A stretch of DNA of 64,000 bases from Cutaneotrichosporon cavernicola (Eukaryota > Basidiomycota > Tremellomycetes > Trichosporonales > Trichosporonaceae): the NCBI RefSeq assembly GCF_030864355.1, contig NC_083395.1, positions 3,100,001 to 3,164,000 of the forward strand, written 5' to 3'. This document shows positions 22,027 through 33,689 of the stretch, one piece after another. The notes beneath the pieces were generated by a model that saw only the letters and a list, made by a program, of their open reading frames with translations, did no database searches and had not been told where the DNA came from. Position 1 is the stretch's first letter; each line of letters starts with the position of its first letter. The translations under genes and the position numbers were made by a program.

Positions 22027-23237
22027 GGTGAGCAGATGAGTACAACGTCAAGGAAGAGCGGCTCGCAGCTCAGTATATCTCTCTCGAGGTTAAGAGGCAG
22101 AGGTTGGTACAGTTACTGTTAGTGGCAGGTTAGGAGAGCAGTTTGCTGCTCGTCGTCAAGGGATGTAAAGTGTTCCCCCATTTGCCCTGAAACCCTGTGT
22201 TGAGGTTACGATTGCGATGCGCGACTGATCGCGACTGAGGAATTGAGGAAGGGCGGTTTTTGTGCGATCCCTGCACCCTGTGCGATGAAAATGATACCGT
22301 ATGGGGGGGTGCTTAGGCATAACCTCATAATTCATAACCGCATAACCCGCCTGGATTGAGTTTTAGGGGTCTTGATCTTGCTGCGAGTTTGGATCGTTTG
22401 GAGCCGGCGGCAAAGGGTTTTATAATTGATTCAATTACAGTGTGATGATTATAGTGGCATTGGCGTGGGAATAGTTTGAAGACGCGTTTCAGGTCCGAAT
22501 TGAAACCTGAATAGGATGATTGGGAAGACGAGGATCAGACCGAGAGTATTGAGTATTCACTACTCGCTTCCATTTGCCCTACCCCCCCCCCCTCTCTGGA
22601 TTATTCGGTCAAGCACCTCCAGGACCGCAAAGATCCAAGATCCATCAACCTCTAAAGAGGCACGGACCGACGACTGATACCATGACACCATGATACTCCT
22701 TCTGATGTACAATAATACTACCCAGCCATTCTAACTCGCGCCTGTGCAAGGATTGTTGCATCGCCAGTTGCCAAACTGATCAAGTGAGGGGCATGAGCGG
22801 CAAAGACACTGCTTTCAGCACGCAAGAATAGAGCAGTCTTATGAACTGAGGCTAGTACCAAGTGTATGACAGCACGCAGGAAGAAGAGACATGATGACTT
22901 GAACGCTTGGGCACTCGGCTTGGACATAGGAGAGCTAGCGTACCGCTCATGTCACTGTCACTCTGACACTTGGGCGTAGCCTGACAAGCTCGGTCCTCGT
23001 CGACTCGTCAACCGCCGGCACACGGACACACACATTGTCACCTTCCTCGCTTGCGCCCATTTTGGTTTCCCTCTCTTCTCCTCACCTCTGAAGTCTGACC
23101 TCTGACCTCTCACCCCCTCACTCCCTCCCTCCCTCCCTCCCTCCCTCCCTCCCTCCCTCCCTCCCTCCCTCCCTCCCTCCCTCCCTCCCTCCCTCCCTCC
23201 CTCCCTCCCTCCCTACCTTCCCCCTATCTTACCTAAC
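22027..23237. promoter_or_regulatory. Divergent promoter region of GH71 glucanase and RdRP genes
   Basis: A 1.2-kb gap with lower GC than its surroundings in the middle part (22280-22560). The only striking element is the CCCT microsatellite next to the RdRP start. No coding signal is seen. Confidence 0.5.
23121..23214. repeat. CCCT/AGGG tetranucleotide microsatellite (about 23 copies)
   Basis: An almost pure CTCC repeat of about 94 bp ends 23 bp before the RdRP start codon, so it probably lies in the promoter or 5' leader. One strand is pure pyrimidine and the other is (GGGA)n. Such a tract can form triplex or G-quadruplex DNA. Confidence 0.95.
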
Positions 23238-26200
23238 ATGCTTCCTACCAGTCTCGACGAGTCACTCGGTCCGACGTCTCCCTCCCTCACCTCGCTCAGA
23301 GACCAGGTCCCCCCAGTCCCCAACAGACCCAGAGAGCAAGATCAGTGCATCCTCGACACGATCGACAGCCTCCTCGGCGGCAAGAAGAGGCACAGCTCAC
23401 GTGGCCTCGACCTCTGGCTCATCACACCAAAGCATATGATGATGGGGTCGATGACCGGTGACACTTTTACGCAGGTACGTCAGTGACCGTGCTCACTCAC
23501 AAGAATCACAAGAATGAGACCACCCATGCGCCTGCGCTATGTAACTCTTCCCCAGCTGACAACAGTTCCTCAGCAGTCCGTGCCTCCAGAAGGAACGTGC
23601 TCCTCCAGGCAAGCCGGGGAAGAGGAGGGGAAAGGCTCTCCCATTGTCTTTTGTCTCGTTTGATTTCAGCCGCAAGCTCCTCGTCGCCAAAGCTACATTT
23701 GACGTCCATGACGACCTTCCTCGGGCCCTCGATCCTCTCGATATCGAGTTGCCCCTTTCTGATATCACGGCGGGCGGCATGTACGTCTGGTCTAAAAAGA
23801 TTGACTCGAACCTCCGCGAGGTCCGTGTGATGGTGTCTTTTCGCCGCCCGCCGCGTTACTTTTGCCGCTTCGAGATGGAGACGGAGACTAAAGGCAAGCT
23901 CCACCGCCGGCGAGCAACCCAATTCGACTTCTTCAAAAGCGACATTGTGAGTAGCAGCGACGAATGCACTAACCTGCAGCAAGAAGCGCACGGATACCCC
24001 ATCCATCCCATCAACAATGGAAGCGCAGCATACGTTCGTGGCGACTCTGAGTGGCACTGACGCTAGCCTCTACACTGGAACGCATACCAGTGGGTGTTCG
24101 AGATGGACGAGATCGAGTTCAACCGCACCAAGGCCGCCCAGCTCATGATACGCCGTATACCAGATCTCCACATCATCTCCAACGCACGTTACCCAGCCAC
24201 CGTCGAGCCCAACTCGTTCGACGAGTGGAACCCACCCGACCTGTCCGACTTGGACTTTGAGGTGCGCACCCTCGCCGAGGGACTGATAGGCACGGGCATC
24301 CTCCGTCCCCAGGACTGGCCCGATCTCCTCGAGTCCCTCGACACTGCCACCCTCCCCTACTCGCGCGACGCCAAGCTCCGTGTCCTCGAGAGCCTGTTCA
24401 CCGAAGAACGAATTTATGACATCAAGACGACGCTACAAAAGCGGCTCCGCACGTTCAAGTCCGTACCACACACCAAGGACATCAAGCACGTTGCGTTGAT
24501 CCGCACCATCCAGATCACACCCACGCGCATGCTCATCGGCCCTCCTCAACAGGAGGCCAGCAACACCGTCACCCGCAAGTATGCTGACCATCTCGACGAT
24601 ATCATCCGCGTCCAGTTCGCCGACGAAGGTGACCGCATCCATGTGAGCTGAGCTTCCGAAATCAGTTGATACAGATCCTCGACTACGCAAAGGACGCCGA
24701 CCAGGTCATGCCGGGTGTTGGTCTAATGGCTCGTATCCGGCGCGCTCTAAACAAGGGTATCCGGGTTGGGGGCAAGCTCTTCTTCCCCATTGCTTCCTCT
24801 GGCTCCCAACAGAAGTAGGAGAGGACCACCATCTCTGCTTACCCTAGGGACCACTCGATCTGGTTCTTCAACCCGGCTGCGATCGACCGCACCGAGCTCT
24901 TCCGCTGGATCGGTACCGTGAAGGAGACGGTCGTTGCCAAGTATGCGGCCCGCATGGGTTTGGTGAGCCTCCGCCTCGCAGCCAGACAACCCCTAACTAC
25001 CAGCCCTTTAGCACGAGTCGCCAAATCGATCTTGTTATCAAGATTGGAAAGCGTGAGGACGTCGAGATCAATGGTCACTGTTTCACCGACGGTTGTTCCG
25101 TTGCCGGTACCGAGGTGATGTGGAAGGCGGCCGAGGCTCTTAGACCCAACAAGACTATCCAGTGCCGCCCGTCCGCGATCCAGTTCCGCTTGGGGTGAGC
25201 TCTTGAATTTGTATTGGTTAGCTAACAGCAGTGGCGCTAAAGGCATGCTCGCTTGCTGGCCAGAACTGGCTGAATCAAACGAGGTGCTCTTACGCAAGTC
25301 ACAAGTCAAGTTTAACAGCGACCAGGTCAAGCTGAATGTCATTCGCGTGAGCTGCTGAGCCTTGGGAAGCTCACTGCAGGCAACCCACTACCAGCCCGCC
25401 TTCCTGAACCGCCAGTTCATCATGATCATGGAGGCGAACGGGGTGCCCCAGGAGCTATTCCTTGAGCTCTTCGACCGCGCGCTTGAGAAACTGCAGGGGT
25501 TTGAGGACCGCATCAAGGCAGGCACTCTGACGGTCGATGACCTGGTCTTACTGGGTAGCTGTCGCGAGTTCCCAATTTCTACGCTCCTCCAGTGCGGTTT
25601 CAACGCCAACCCCTTCGTCCTCGACCTCTGTCGCCTCATCAAGGGCCGAGCGCTCCAGGACCTCAAGTGGCGTAACCGCCTCAAGATCGACGGCGGCGTG
25701 TTCCTAATGGGTGGGTCTCGTATGATCTACACTGATGTTAGGCATCTGCGACGAGGTGGCCTGCCTCGCCGAAGGCGAAGTCTTCTGCCAGTATCAGGTG
25801 GACTATGACAGCGAGCCTATTGTCGTTACAGGGGAGGTTCTAGTTTGCCGCGCGCCAGCGCTCCACCCTGGTGATGTGCGCCGAGCCATGGCTGTCGACC
25901 GCCCCAAACTCCGTCATCTCACCAACGTGGTGGTCTTCAGCACTAAGGGTGCACTTCCGCTTCCCAGCATGCTCGGCGGTGGTGACCTGGATGGCGACGG
26001 TGGGCCCTCCTGGCGGCCTGTGACGCTGACTCCAGACTACACCCTCATCTGGGACCAGCGCTTCGTCCAGCCGCTCAAGGAGTTCAAGCCAATGAACTAC
26101 ACCCCCCCGCCCCCGATTCGCGTCGACCAAGTCACTCAGGAGCACGTTAACGAAGTGAGCTTTCGTGCCTTAGAACGCACAGCTCACCCCAGAACTTCAT

Positions 26201-27266
26201 CAACTACATCATGGTGCGCTTCACCCGGCTTTGCATAAGCTCACGCAGAACGATATCCTTGGCAAGGTCGACAACGCCCACCTCGCCAACTCCGACTGCT
26301 ACACGCCCTTTCACCCTTTCTGTCTGAAACTGTCAGAGGTCCACAGCGTGAGGCTTTGAGGGGATGTGTGCTGACGTCAGACTGCGTGAGTGGAGGACAT
26401 GTTCGCGTTGACCTGTTGCTAACGCACCCAGAGTGGACTTTGCCAAGAGTGAGTTTCTGTCACTCATCAGACTGACGTTGAGCCGGGCAGCCCGCCGAGC
26501 TGGACCCCGATCTCGTCCCGGACAGGTGGCCTGACTTCATGGGCAAGGTCAGCGTTAACTCACAACGCTATGCTCACATCCAGGAGGAGTCCAAGACGTA
26601 CCGGAGTGGCAAGATTCTGGGCCAGTTATTTCGAAAGGTTATTCCTGAGCCCGTGTTTAAGCCGACCAACCTCACCAAGGCCGGATACGACCTCCATCCC
26701 CGCCTCGTGGACATGTTTGAGCCAAACCTTGGGCTGTTCGTGCGCTTGCAATTTGTCAAGAGCCGGTACGAACACGACCTGCAGTACACGATGCGCCGCT
26801 TCAACGTGCAAGAGGGGGAGATTGTGACAAGTGTCCCGGCTCATAACCGTGAGCGCATGCGGTCGCGTGAGCAGCAGCACCTCCATGTGAGCTGGACACG
26901 GGGAAACATAGGGAGCTAAACTTCAGGAAGCGCTCGACGTCGTCTACCAAGCTCATGTCGAGACGACTCGAGAGAATGCGCTGAAGGCCTCTCTCGAGTT
27001 GGTGGATCTCCCCACTGGAACTCGTCTCGAGGAATACATTGCTTGGCACGCTTACATGCTGGCGTTCGAGGCGAGAAACGTCATGGAGGCGGACGAGCAG
27101 ATCAACCGCACTCTCGGCGGCCCCGGATCGGCCTCCATTTTCAGCGGCGGGATGCGTATCCTGTGAGCTATCCCCTTCTTCTCAGTCAGCTCACACCAGG
27201 CCGTTAATGAGTTTCCCCTTCGTTTGGTGGCCCGAGCTCATCGCGCTTGTGACGAAGACTCGTTGA
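23238..27266 (+). CDS. RNA-dependent RNA polymerase of the RNA-silencing (QDE-1/RDP) family
   Basis: This enzyme makes double-stranded RNA for Dicer in RNA silencing. Exons: 23238-23474, 23566-23946, 23980-24033, 24091-24642, 24675-24814, 24848-24962, 25004-25194, 25232-25346, 25380-25710, 25742-26154, 26193-26213, 26249-26347, 26381-26385, 26432-26448, 26483-26547, 26584-26886, 26927-27162, 27200-27266, giving 1113 aa. Motifs run in family order: FSTSRQI, HCFTDGCS, FRLGGAKGML, then the catalytic GGGDLDGD at 25975-25998 (near residue 787), NDILGKVDNAHLANSD and AVDFAKTGQPAEL. All three catalytic aspartates are present. Exon 13 is only 5 nt; the intron 24034-24090 (GTTCGT donor) and the in-frame one at 26548-26583 are the least certain. 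Part of an RNAi pathway; Argonaute and Dicer are not in this window. Confidence 0.93.
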
Positions 27267-27435
27267 ATGTTGAATGTTGAATGTTGTAATAATAGCCGTC
27301 ACTACCTGTCTTAAATAGTGAAACCTGTCCACCTGTAATCATCTCTCAATGTATTTTACCATCTACTAGAATCTTGCGACTCTGGAGAAGTGTACATGAA
27401 ACGAAACGATTCAGGTGGACGACCTCCACTTTTGC

Positions 27436-27443
27436 TCACGTGA
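27436..27443. promoter_or_regulatory. TCACGTGA E-box upstream of UTP25
   Basis: Perfect CACGTG core 102 bp before the UTP25 start, matching the motif at the RRP5/SGF11 promoter. Possible bHLH binding site. Confidence 0.4.
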
Positions 27444-27544
27444 CGGAATGACGGAAGCAAAATGTTGATCGCTCGAGCCGGTTGGTATGTGAGGAAGGAT
27501 TTGTGTGGTGAGACCGATCACTCCACAGACATCTTACAACAACA

Positions 27545-29702
27545 ATGGCATCGGCGGCAGAGGTCAAACTCCTCACGCTCCTCAACGTCAGCGCTGTTAA
27601 GCGCCCACGCGAGCTCGACCTCCCCGGCGGTTTCCGCTCTCCCGCCACAAGCAGACCACAAAGCCAATCTGGATCTCCTGCACCCATCTCGGAGCCGCAA
27701 CCCAAGCGGAGGCGGAGTGTCGTCTTCGGCGGCGAAGTCGGGCCCAGTGGTAGCGCGTACGGCAAGAAGCGCTCTAAGAAAGAGTCAAAGTTGACCGTTG
27801 CGGAGGAGCTCGAGAATGGCGATGAGAACGGCGACGCCGAGGTGGATGACGACGAGGAGACGGCCGAGGTCGAGATCGACAGCGATGACGAGGACGAGGA
27901 CACGTTCCTGACGCACTTTGGCCCGGAGCCCAAGCTGCTGTATGGCGACGTCGACCTCGTCGGAGCCGCGGAGGAGGGGCAGTGGGAGACGTCGCGCGCG
28001 AGCGTGAGCGGTTTGGGGAGGGTGGTGGAGCAGCGGCCGGCTGGCGGGTCGCGGGCGGAGGGCAAGGCGAGGGTGAGTACGCAGTACTGCTGCGCTGACA
28101 AAAGCTCGTTCCAACGATCGCAAAGGCGATGAAGGCTTCGCCGGCGCTTGCTTCGACCCTCCTCTCGCATCTCGGCGCGTACTCGGACCTGTACGCACAC
28201 AGCATGGACGGCGAGGCGGACGGGAGCGAGAGTGCGCCCTTTGCAGCAGGGACGCACGATGCGCTGCGCGCGGCGGCTGCGGCGCACGCTATGAACCACG
28301 TGCTCAAGAACCGTCGGCGTATCGTCCGCGGCAACGAGCGGCTCGCACACGCCGCTGCTGAGGGCAAGGTTATTGAGGAGCCTCGCGATGGATCCTTTAC
28401 CCGACCCAAGGTCCTGATCCTCCTTCCGACACGTGCCGCCGCGCTCCGATGGGTGACGCAGTACCTCTTCCCCCTTGCTGGAGAGGGTACGCAGATCGAG
28501 AATCGGCGTCCGTTCCTGGAGTCGTTCGGGCTGCCCGAGGGCGTCGAGGACCCGCTAGCGACCGGCGACTGGCCAGCAGACCACCTCGAGAACTTCCGCG
28601 GCAACACGGACGACAATTTCCGCTTCGCACTCAAGATTACGCGCAAGGCATGGCGCGTTGTCATGCCGCCTACCAATGAGGCCAAGCTCAATGACTCGGA
28701 TATCATCATTGCGTCCCCGCTGGCCATCAAGATGGGTGCCGAGCGCGAGCGCACCACCGACTACCTCTCCTCGATTGAGGTGTGCGTCGTCGATGGGGCC
28801 GACGTCATGGCCATGCAGAACTGGGACCACGTCCAGTTTGTGTTCAAGCACCTGAGCGAGGTGGCTGCGCAGTCGCACAACACGGACATCACCCGCCTCA
28901 AGCTCTGGTACGCTGAAGAGAAGGCAAAGTACCTCCGTCAGACCGTGCTGTTGTCGCGGTACGACATGCCTGAGACGCGTGGGTTGTTCCACCACGCGTG
29001 CCACAACGTCGCGGGCAAGGTGCGCGTCGACGCCGCTGCCGGCCTCAAGGGCGTGCTGGACCGGGTACGGCCGGGCGTGCGGCAAGTGTTTGAGCGCTTT
29101 GACGCAGAGGAAAAGGCACTTGGCGCTGAGGCCGGCGTCGAGGAGGTCGATAAGAGGTTGGAGTGGTTCACAAAGAAGGTAAGCAGACAAGCTCTGGAGC
29201 TAGCTCACACCAGACCATCCCGGCCCTCCTCCGCGCCGCCGGCAGCCGGACACAGACGCTCGTTGTCGTACCCTCCTACTTTGACTTTGTGCGTGTGACG
29301 AACCACCTCCGTAAGACCGGGACTGTGACCTACGCCGCCTTGAGCGAGTACTCGTCCAACTCTGAGATCTCTCGCGCCCGCACCCAATTCTTCAAGGGCA
29401 AGCGCGCCTTCCTAATCGTAACCGAGCGTTTCCACTTCTACAGGCGCTACCGCCTGCGTGGAGCCCGCACGCTCGTCTTCTACTCCCTACCTGAACATGC
29501 GGCATTCTACGCCGAGTTCCTCGCCATGCCATTCGTGGCTGCCCGCGGGGCTGGTGAAGTTGACGAAGACGTTGACCCCGCCGACGTACGCGCACACACC
29601 CTCTTCAGTAGGTTTGATGTGCTCCGTCTCGAGCGGGTCGTGGGACACACGGACGCGCGCAAGATGCTGGCCAGTGGAGAGGCGCGTTTCGAGTTTATCT
29701 AG
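27545..29702 (+). CDS. UTP25: U3 snoRNP/SSU processome protein Utp25
   Basis: Utp25 is a nucleolar SSU-processome factor with a decayed DEAD-box fold, needed for 18S rRNA maturation. Exons 27545-28072, 28105-29178, 29214-29702, with introns of 32 and 35 nt, giving 696 aa. The N-terminus is Lys/Arg and Asp/Glu rich, as usual. The helicase-like core shows RPKVLILLPTRAAALRWV (motif Ia position), NTDDNFRFALKITRKAW, SDIIIASPLAIKMGAERER and VVDGADVMAMQNWDHVQFVF in the place of the DEAD motif. The C-terminal half contains TQTLVVVPSYFDFVRVTNHL, ARTQFFKGKRAFLIVTERFH and FYSLPEHAAFYAEF. The classic ATP-binding motif is absent, as in the family. Confidence 0.92.
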
Positions 29703-30024
29703 TTTATGATATTCATGTACAGAGTGAAAACGAGGGTGTTTTAGTCTTGGAGGGTGGAGGGTGGAGGGTGGAAATGCCTCCGTTGGTGGGTCAAGTGTCC
29801 CGCCGCCCCGTCCCCGCCTGAAGCCACTCACACACATCATCGTCCCGTCCACTAACACCATCGTCTGGCCCCCTCGTAACTCTTAACTCTTAACATCTTA
29901 GTCATTCTCACTTGCACTATTTCTCTACATCCTCTACATCCTCTGAATCACACTCTCGAAACTGGCATTATCATATATTCATATCATATCCACTCCCCAC
30001 CCTCCTCCGGAGTGACCAGCCAAG
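29703..30024. other. Short intergenic region upstream of MUB1
   Basis: A 322-bp stretch with a GTGGAGG triple repeat near 29750 and pyrimidine-rich sequence leading to the MUB1 start. No gene seen. Confidence 0.5.
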
Positions 30025-33000
30025 ATGCGCGAGTCAAACTACACCCAGCCACAGTCGAACCGCGCCGTCATCAGCATCACCCAGATGATGTATGACCGAC
30101 GAGGTGAGTGGGCTTGTTGCTGTCTTCGTATACCTGCTGCCTTGACCGCTCTTGTCCGGTTCATCGGACTGGTCAGGCCAGGAGGGCTCGCCGCCCTTGT
30201 CGCGTTAGTCGTGCTCCCCTAACTCGTGTCGCTCCTCTCGCTCTTGGCGTTGCTCTCGCTCTTGGCGTTTCTCTCGCTCCCTTCCCTCCCCTCGCTCCTC
30301 TCACTCCTCTCACTCTCTCACTCTCTCACTCCTCTCCTCCTCTCACTCCCCTCACTCCCTTACTCCTCTCCTCCTCTCACTCCTCTCACTCCCTCACCCC
30401 TCTCACTCCCTCACTCCTCTCACTCCTCTCACTCCTCTCACTCCCTCACTCCCCTCACTCCCCGCACTCATCCGAGTCGCTGCATCTGCGCGGCACCGTT
30501 GGGGGCGCGTCACACCTGCCCAGTTCCCTTGTCCGCGTGACCACCTCTGGGCCCCTCTGGAATGATGCTCACACCAGCCCTCGACACCAACTCGACCTTG
30601 GCGCTGCTCAACAACCTATGCCAGTTGACGTACTTAACGTCGACATCGCCAAGGATACGAGAGGTCTTGACCATGGACGGCGGTCTCGAACGCATGCTCG
30701 ACATCTTACGTGAATCCTGCCTTCCTCGCGAACCAACGTTGTCCGACATGTGGGGCCTGAATGGGCCGTGCACGGCAAGAACCATCAATGTCGACCGAGC
30801 TATCTCGTTACGCCACTCGCTCGCGTTCCAATGTGTGGTCAACATTGGCATCCGGGGTAACGAGGCGATCCGCACGCGAGTCGTCCAGGCAGGTGCATTA
30901 GACGTCGTGGCGCAGATCCTCGAGTCTTGGCTCAAAAAGAACGGTATCGCAGTTTTATCCTCGTCGGTGGGCAGCCAAGCCTCGGCCGACGCTCTAGATT
31001 CGGGTGCGCAATTACCTGGCGTCGAAGCTCGTTCTCGGCGCCGCCAGGGATCCTCACGGCATAGTGGGCCGAGCAGCTCGCACAATCCCTCGGCTTCCGC
31101 GCGGGAGTCGACCGCCCAGTCATCTCACAATGCTCCGCCGCCACCATCTCAACCCTCAATAGCCGCCGCAAACGCCACTTCCCACCCACCAACATCACAT
31201 GCGCCCGCTCCAACTGCACACGCAACACCACCGCAGGTCACCGCTCCCGCTCCCTCTCAACCTCTTGCCATTCCCCCAGGCCCATTTGGTACCGGCGCCC
31301 CCTCACGAGGGTTAGGACAGTTGATGGTCAACCTGCTTGCCAACCGTTTGCAGAACCGCCAGCCGCAGCAGGATGCGCAACCGCCTCAGGCCCCGACGCG
31401 GGGTCAGACTGGCTCGTCTATCGACACGGACGTGGACATGGCCGACGCCGAGACCGAGGAAGGTGGCGAGACCGACACGGCTGGTGGCGACACGGACACT
31501 GGTGCGGACATGGCAATGGACGTCGAGCCAGACAACGAAGCAGGACCCAGCGTGTCAACCACAACACCACGTGCGCGCTTGACTGTTCTCCCCATGCAGA
31601 TCCCACGGCGGTCACCCGAACCCGTGAGTGAAGCGGCTAGCGCGGCAACCAGCAATGCGGCGTCGCTCTCTGGCGACGAGCCTCCAGCTATCCCTCGCGC
31701 TCGATCCGATAACAGTCTCGCCACGAACGCCGCGGTTCAGGCCGCGGCAGAGTCGGGTCGTCCTGCATCCGGGATGGCACGGCCGGCCCAACTTGGTGCG
31801 GGCCCCGGCCAGTCGTTGATGCATGGGGTCGAGCATGTCGAGGGCATGCGGGGACGTCGCGGGACTGTGGTCGGACGACCTCTGCTGGCCACGCGCGAGC
31901 AGCAGCGCGTAGCGGACGAGAGCGAGGTCTCTGACCACATGCCGGAGACGGACCTGGCACAAGTCAACGCTCTCGCGGCAGCTGCGAACGCTGCCATGGA
32001 GGCGGCGGCCGCTGTCCCCAACCAGGAGACGGGACCGCAGCCAGCCATTGTCGATGGCCTCGCAGGCCTGGCAAACGACGAGCCTGACCCGGACGTGCTG
32101 GCAGCTGAGCAAGCACGGTTCGACATGGAGGCAGGCGCACCGCCAGGCCAGCCAGGTGCTGCCCAGACTCCCCGCATGACGAACACAGACATGCAGCAGC
32201 AGCCTACAGAGCTTGCGCCCCAGGTTCCACCAGCTCCACCAGCCCAGATCATCATCGCAAATACCGCGCCCCGGGGTTTCCAGGACCTGGCGTCATACGT
32301 TGGCGTGTCCCTTTTGCTCAATCCAGAGGGCACAAACTACTCGGAGGACAACATCTTATTGGCCCTGCAGCTCTTGGCATATCTCTCCAAGTACCCCCAC
32401 GTTCGCGCGACATTCCACCACCCCAGGTGGCCGATGCACCGCACCTTTGACCTGGTTCACGACGATGAGAACCCCCTTCCCGAGCGCCCCAACTACTCTG
32501 ACACACCCAACATCTTCTCCCTCGTGGAGAGATTCACGTTCCGCCCTTCACCATCCGACCCGCTCATGTTCCGCATTCCCAATGAGATCCAGTACTGGGC
32601 CGGCGTCATCATGCGGAACGCGTGCCGCAAGGACGACGCGCAGGGCGGTATCCGGCAGTGCGCGTACATGTCGTGTGGACGCTGGGAGAAGTTCCCACGC
32701 GAGTTTGCCAAGTGCCGCCGCTGCCGCAAGGCCAAGTACTGCAGCAAGGAATGCCAGAGCAAGGCGTGGAGTGAGGGGCACCGTTTCTGGTGAGTCTAAT
32801 GTGGAGGGTCCGCTGACGATAAAGGTGCAGCTTACGCTCTGAGCCTGAGCCTTCGGCGGACGCCAACAGTGGCGCCAATGGGGCCGCTGGTGGCGGCGCA
32901 GGCGGAACCGGCCGTCGCGACCCTCCGCCCCGCCGTGACAATGCGGGCGGCGACGGCGACGTGGACATGGCTGACGGGGACGCTGTGCAGCAGACCCCAC

Positions 33001-33344
33001 GTGCTGCAGCACGTCACCACACGCACACCGCTGTGCCGCCGGTCGTGTCGGTCGCCGACACGACACCTCCGCCTGCTGGAGCGAGCATGCCAACTCTGCG
33101 GCGCGTCACTCCTATGCGCCGTCCATTCGAGTCTCTCTCGCTGTCGGACGAACGCGAGCGTGCGCGCCTGGCGATGCCAGTCCCGAACTCGGGCTCTGCT
33201 ACGCCGCCAGTCCCGCGCCCACTACCTGCGTTCCTTAAGCTCGGCCAGCCCGGCGGCCCGAGCAGCACGGCGGAGATGAATGCGGCGATGGCGCGCCCGA
33301 GCCGTGCGCGTTCGGCGACGCCACAGATGGGCAATGCGTGGTAG
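30025..33344 (+). CDS. MUB1: MYND-type zinc finger protein Mub1/SamB
   Basis: Mub1 partners the ubiquitin ligase Ubr2 in yeast, where it helps turn over the proteasome regulator Rpn4; SamB is the mould relative. Exons 30025-30103, 30578-32789, 32825-33344 give 936 aa. The N-terminus (NRAVISITQMMYDRR, then LDTNSTLALLNNLCQLTYLT and LRHSLAFQCVVNIGIRG) is the Armadillo-like Mub1 signature. A long disordered Ala/Pro/Gln region follows. The MYND finger begins CAYMSCGRWEKF and goes on to CRRCRKAKYCSKECQ and HRFWC; the last His/Cys ligands flank intron 2 (35 nt). Intron 1 is 474 nt and pyrimidine rich, by far the longest in the window. Family call is good; partners are inferred from yeast. Confidence 0.9.
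30226..30475 (+). repeat. Pyrimidine-rich CACTC/CTCTC tract inside MUB1 intron 1
   Basis: About 250 nt of degenerate CTCACTCC and CTCTCACTC units on the sense strand of the intron. Open frames here are by-products of the repeat. Confidence 0.8.
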
Positions 33345-33689
33345 GAGTGGCGTTGTGTACATGGTAGTTTATGGGGAGTTGTTGTCATGGTCTGTTTAGC
33401 ATGGTCTTGTCATGTCGCCTGTGACCTTACGTGTGTGTGTGTGTGTGTATGCGGCAGCGCGGTGGGGAACTCGGGCAATTATTAGCGGGGCGCCACTGCG
33501 TCATCCTGTGGTTGTGCGCCTGACTTCATTTCCAGCTGACCATGCTGCGTCTCCAATCAACGCACGGTCTGGCAGTCCTCTGTGCGTACGGACACTAGAG
33601 GCACGTAGAGGTTGGCATCGGCCTACAAACAAGATTAAGTACAACTAACTGGGGAGGTACAACTATTATTAGGTTTGTGTGTAGCAAGA
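33345..33689. other. Intergenic region between convergent genes
   Basis: A 345-bp gap with a short GT dinucleotide run near 33430-33448. Nothing coding is visible. Confidence 0.5.

Noticed and set aside
24001..24060. Alternative 29-nt intron (24038-24066) in the RdRP
   Set aside because: It has a good CTGAC branch, but joins the wrong frame; the 24034-24090 intron keeps the frame VFEMDEIEFNR.
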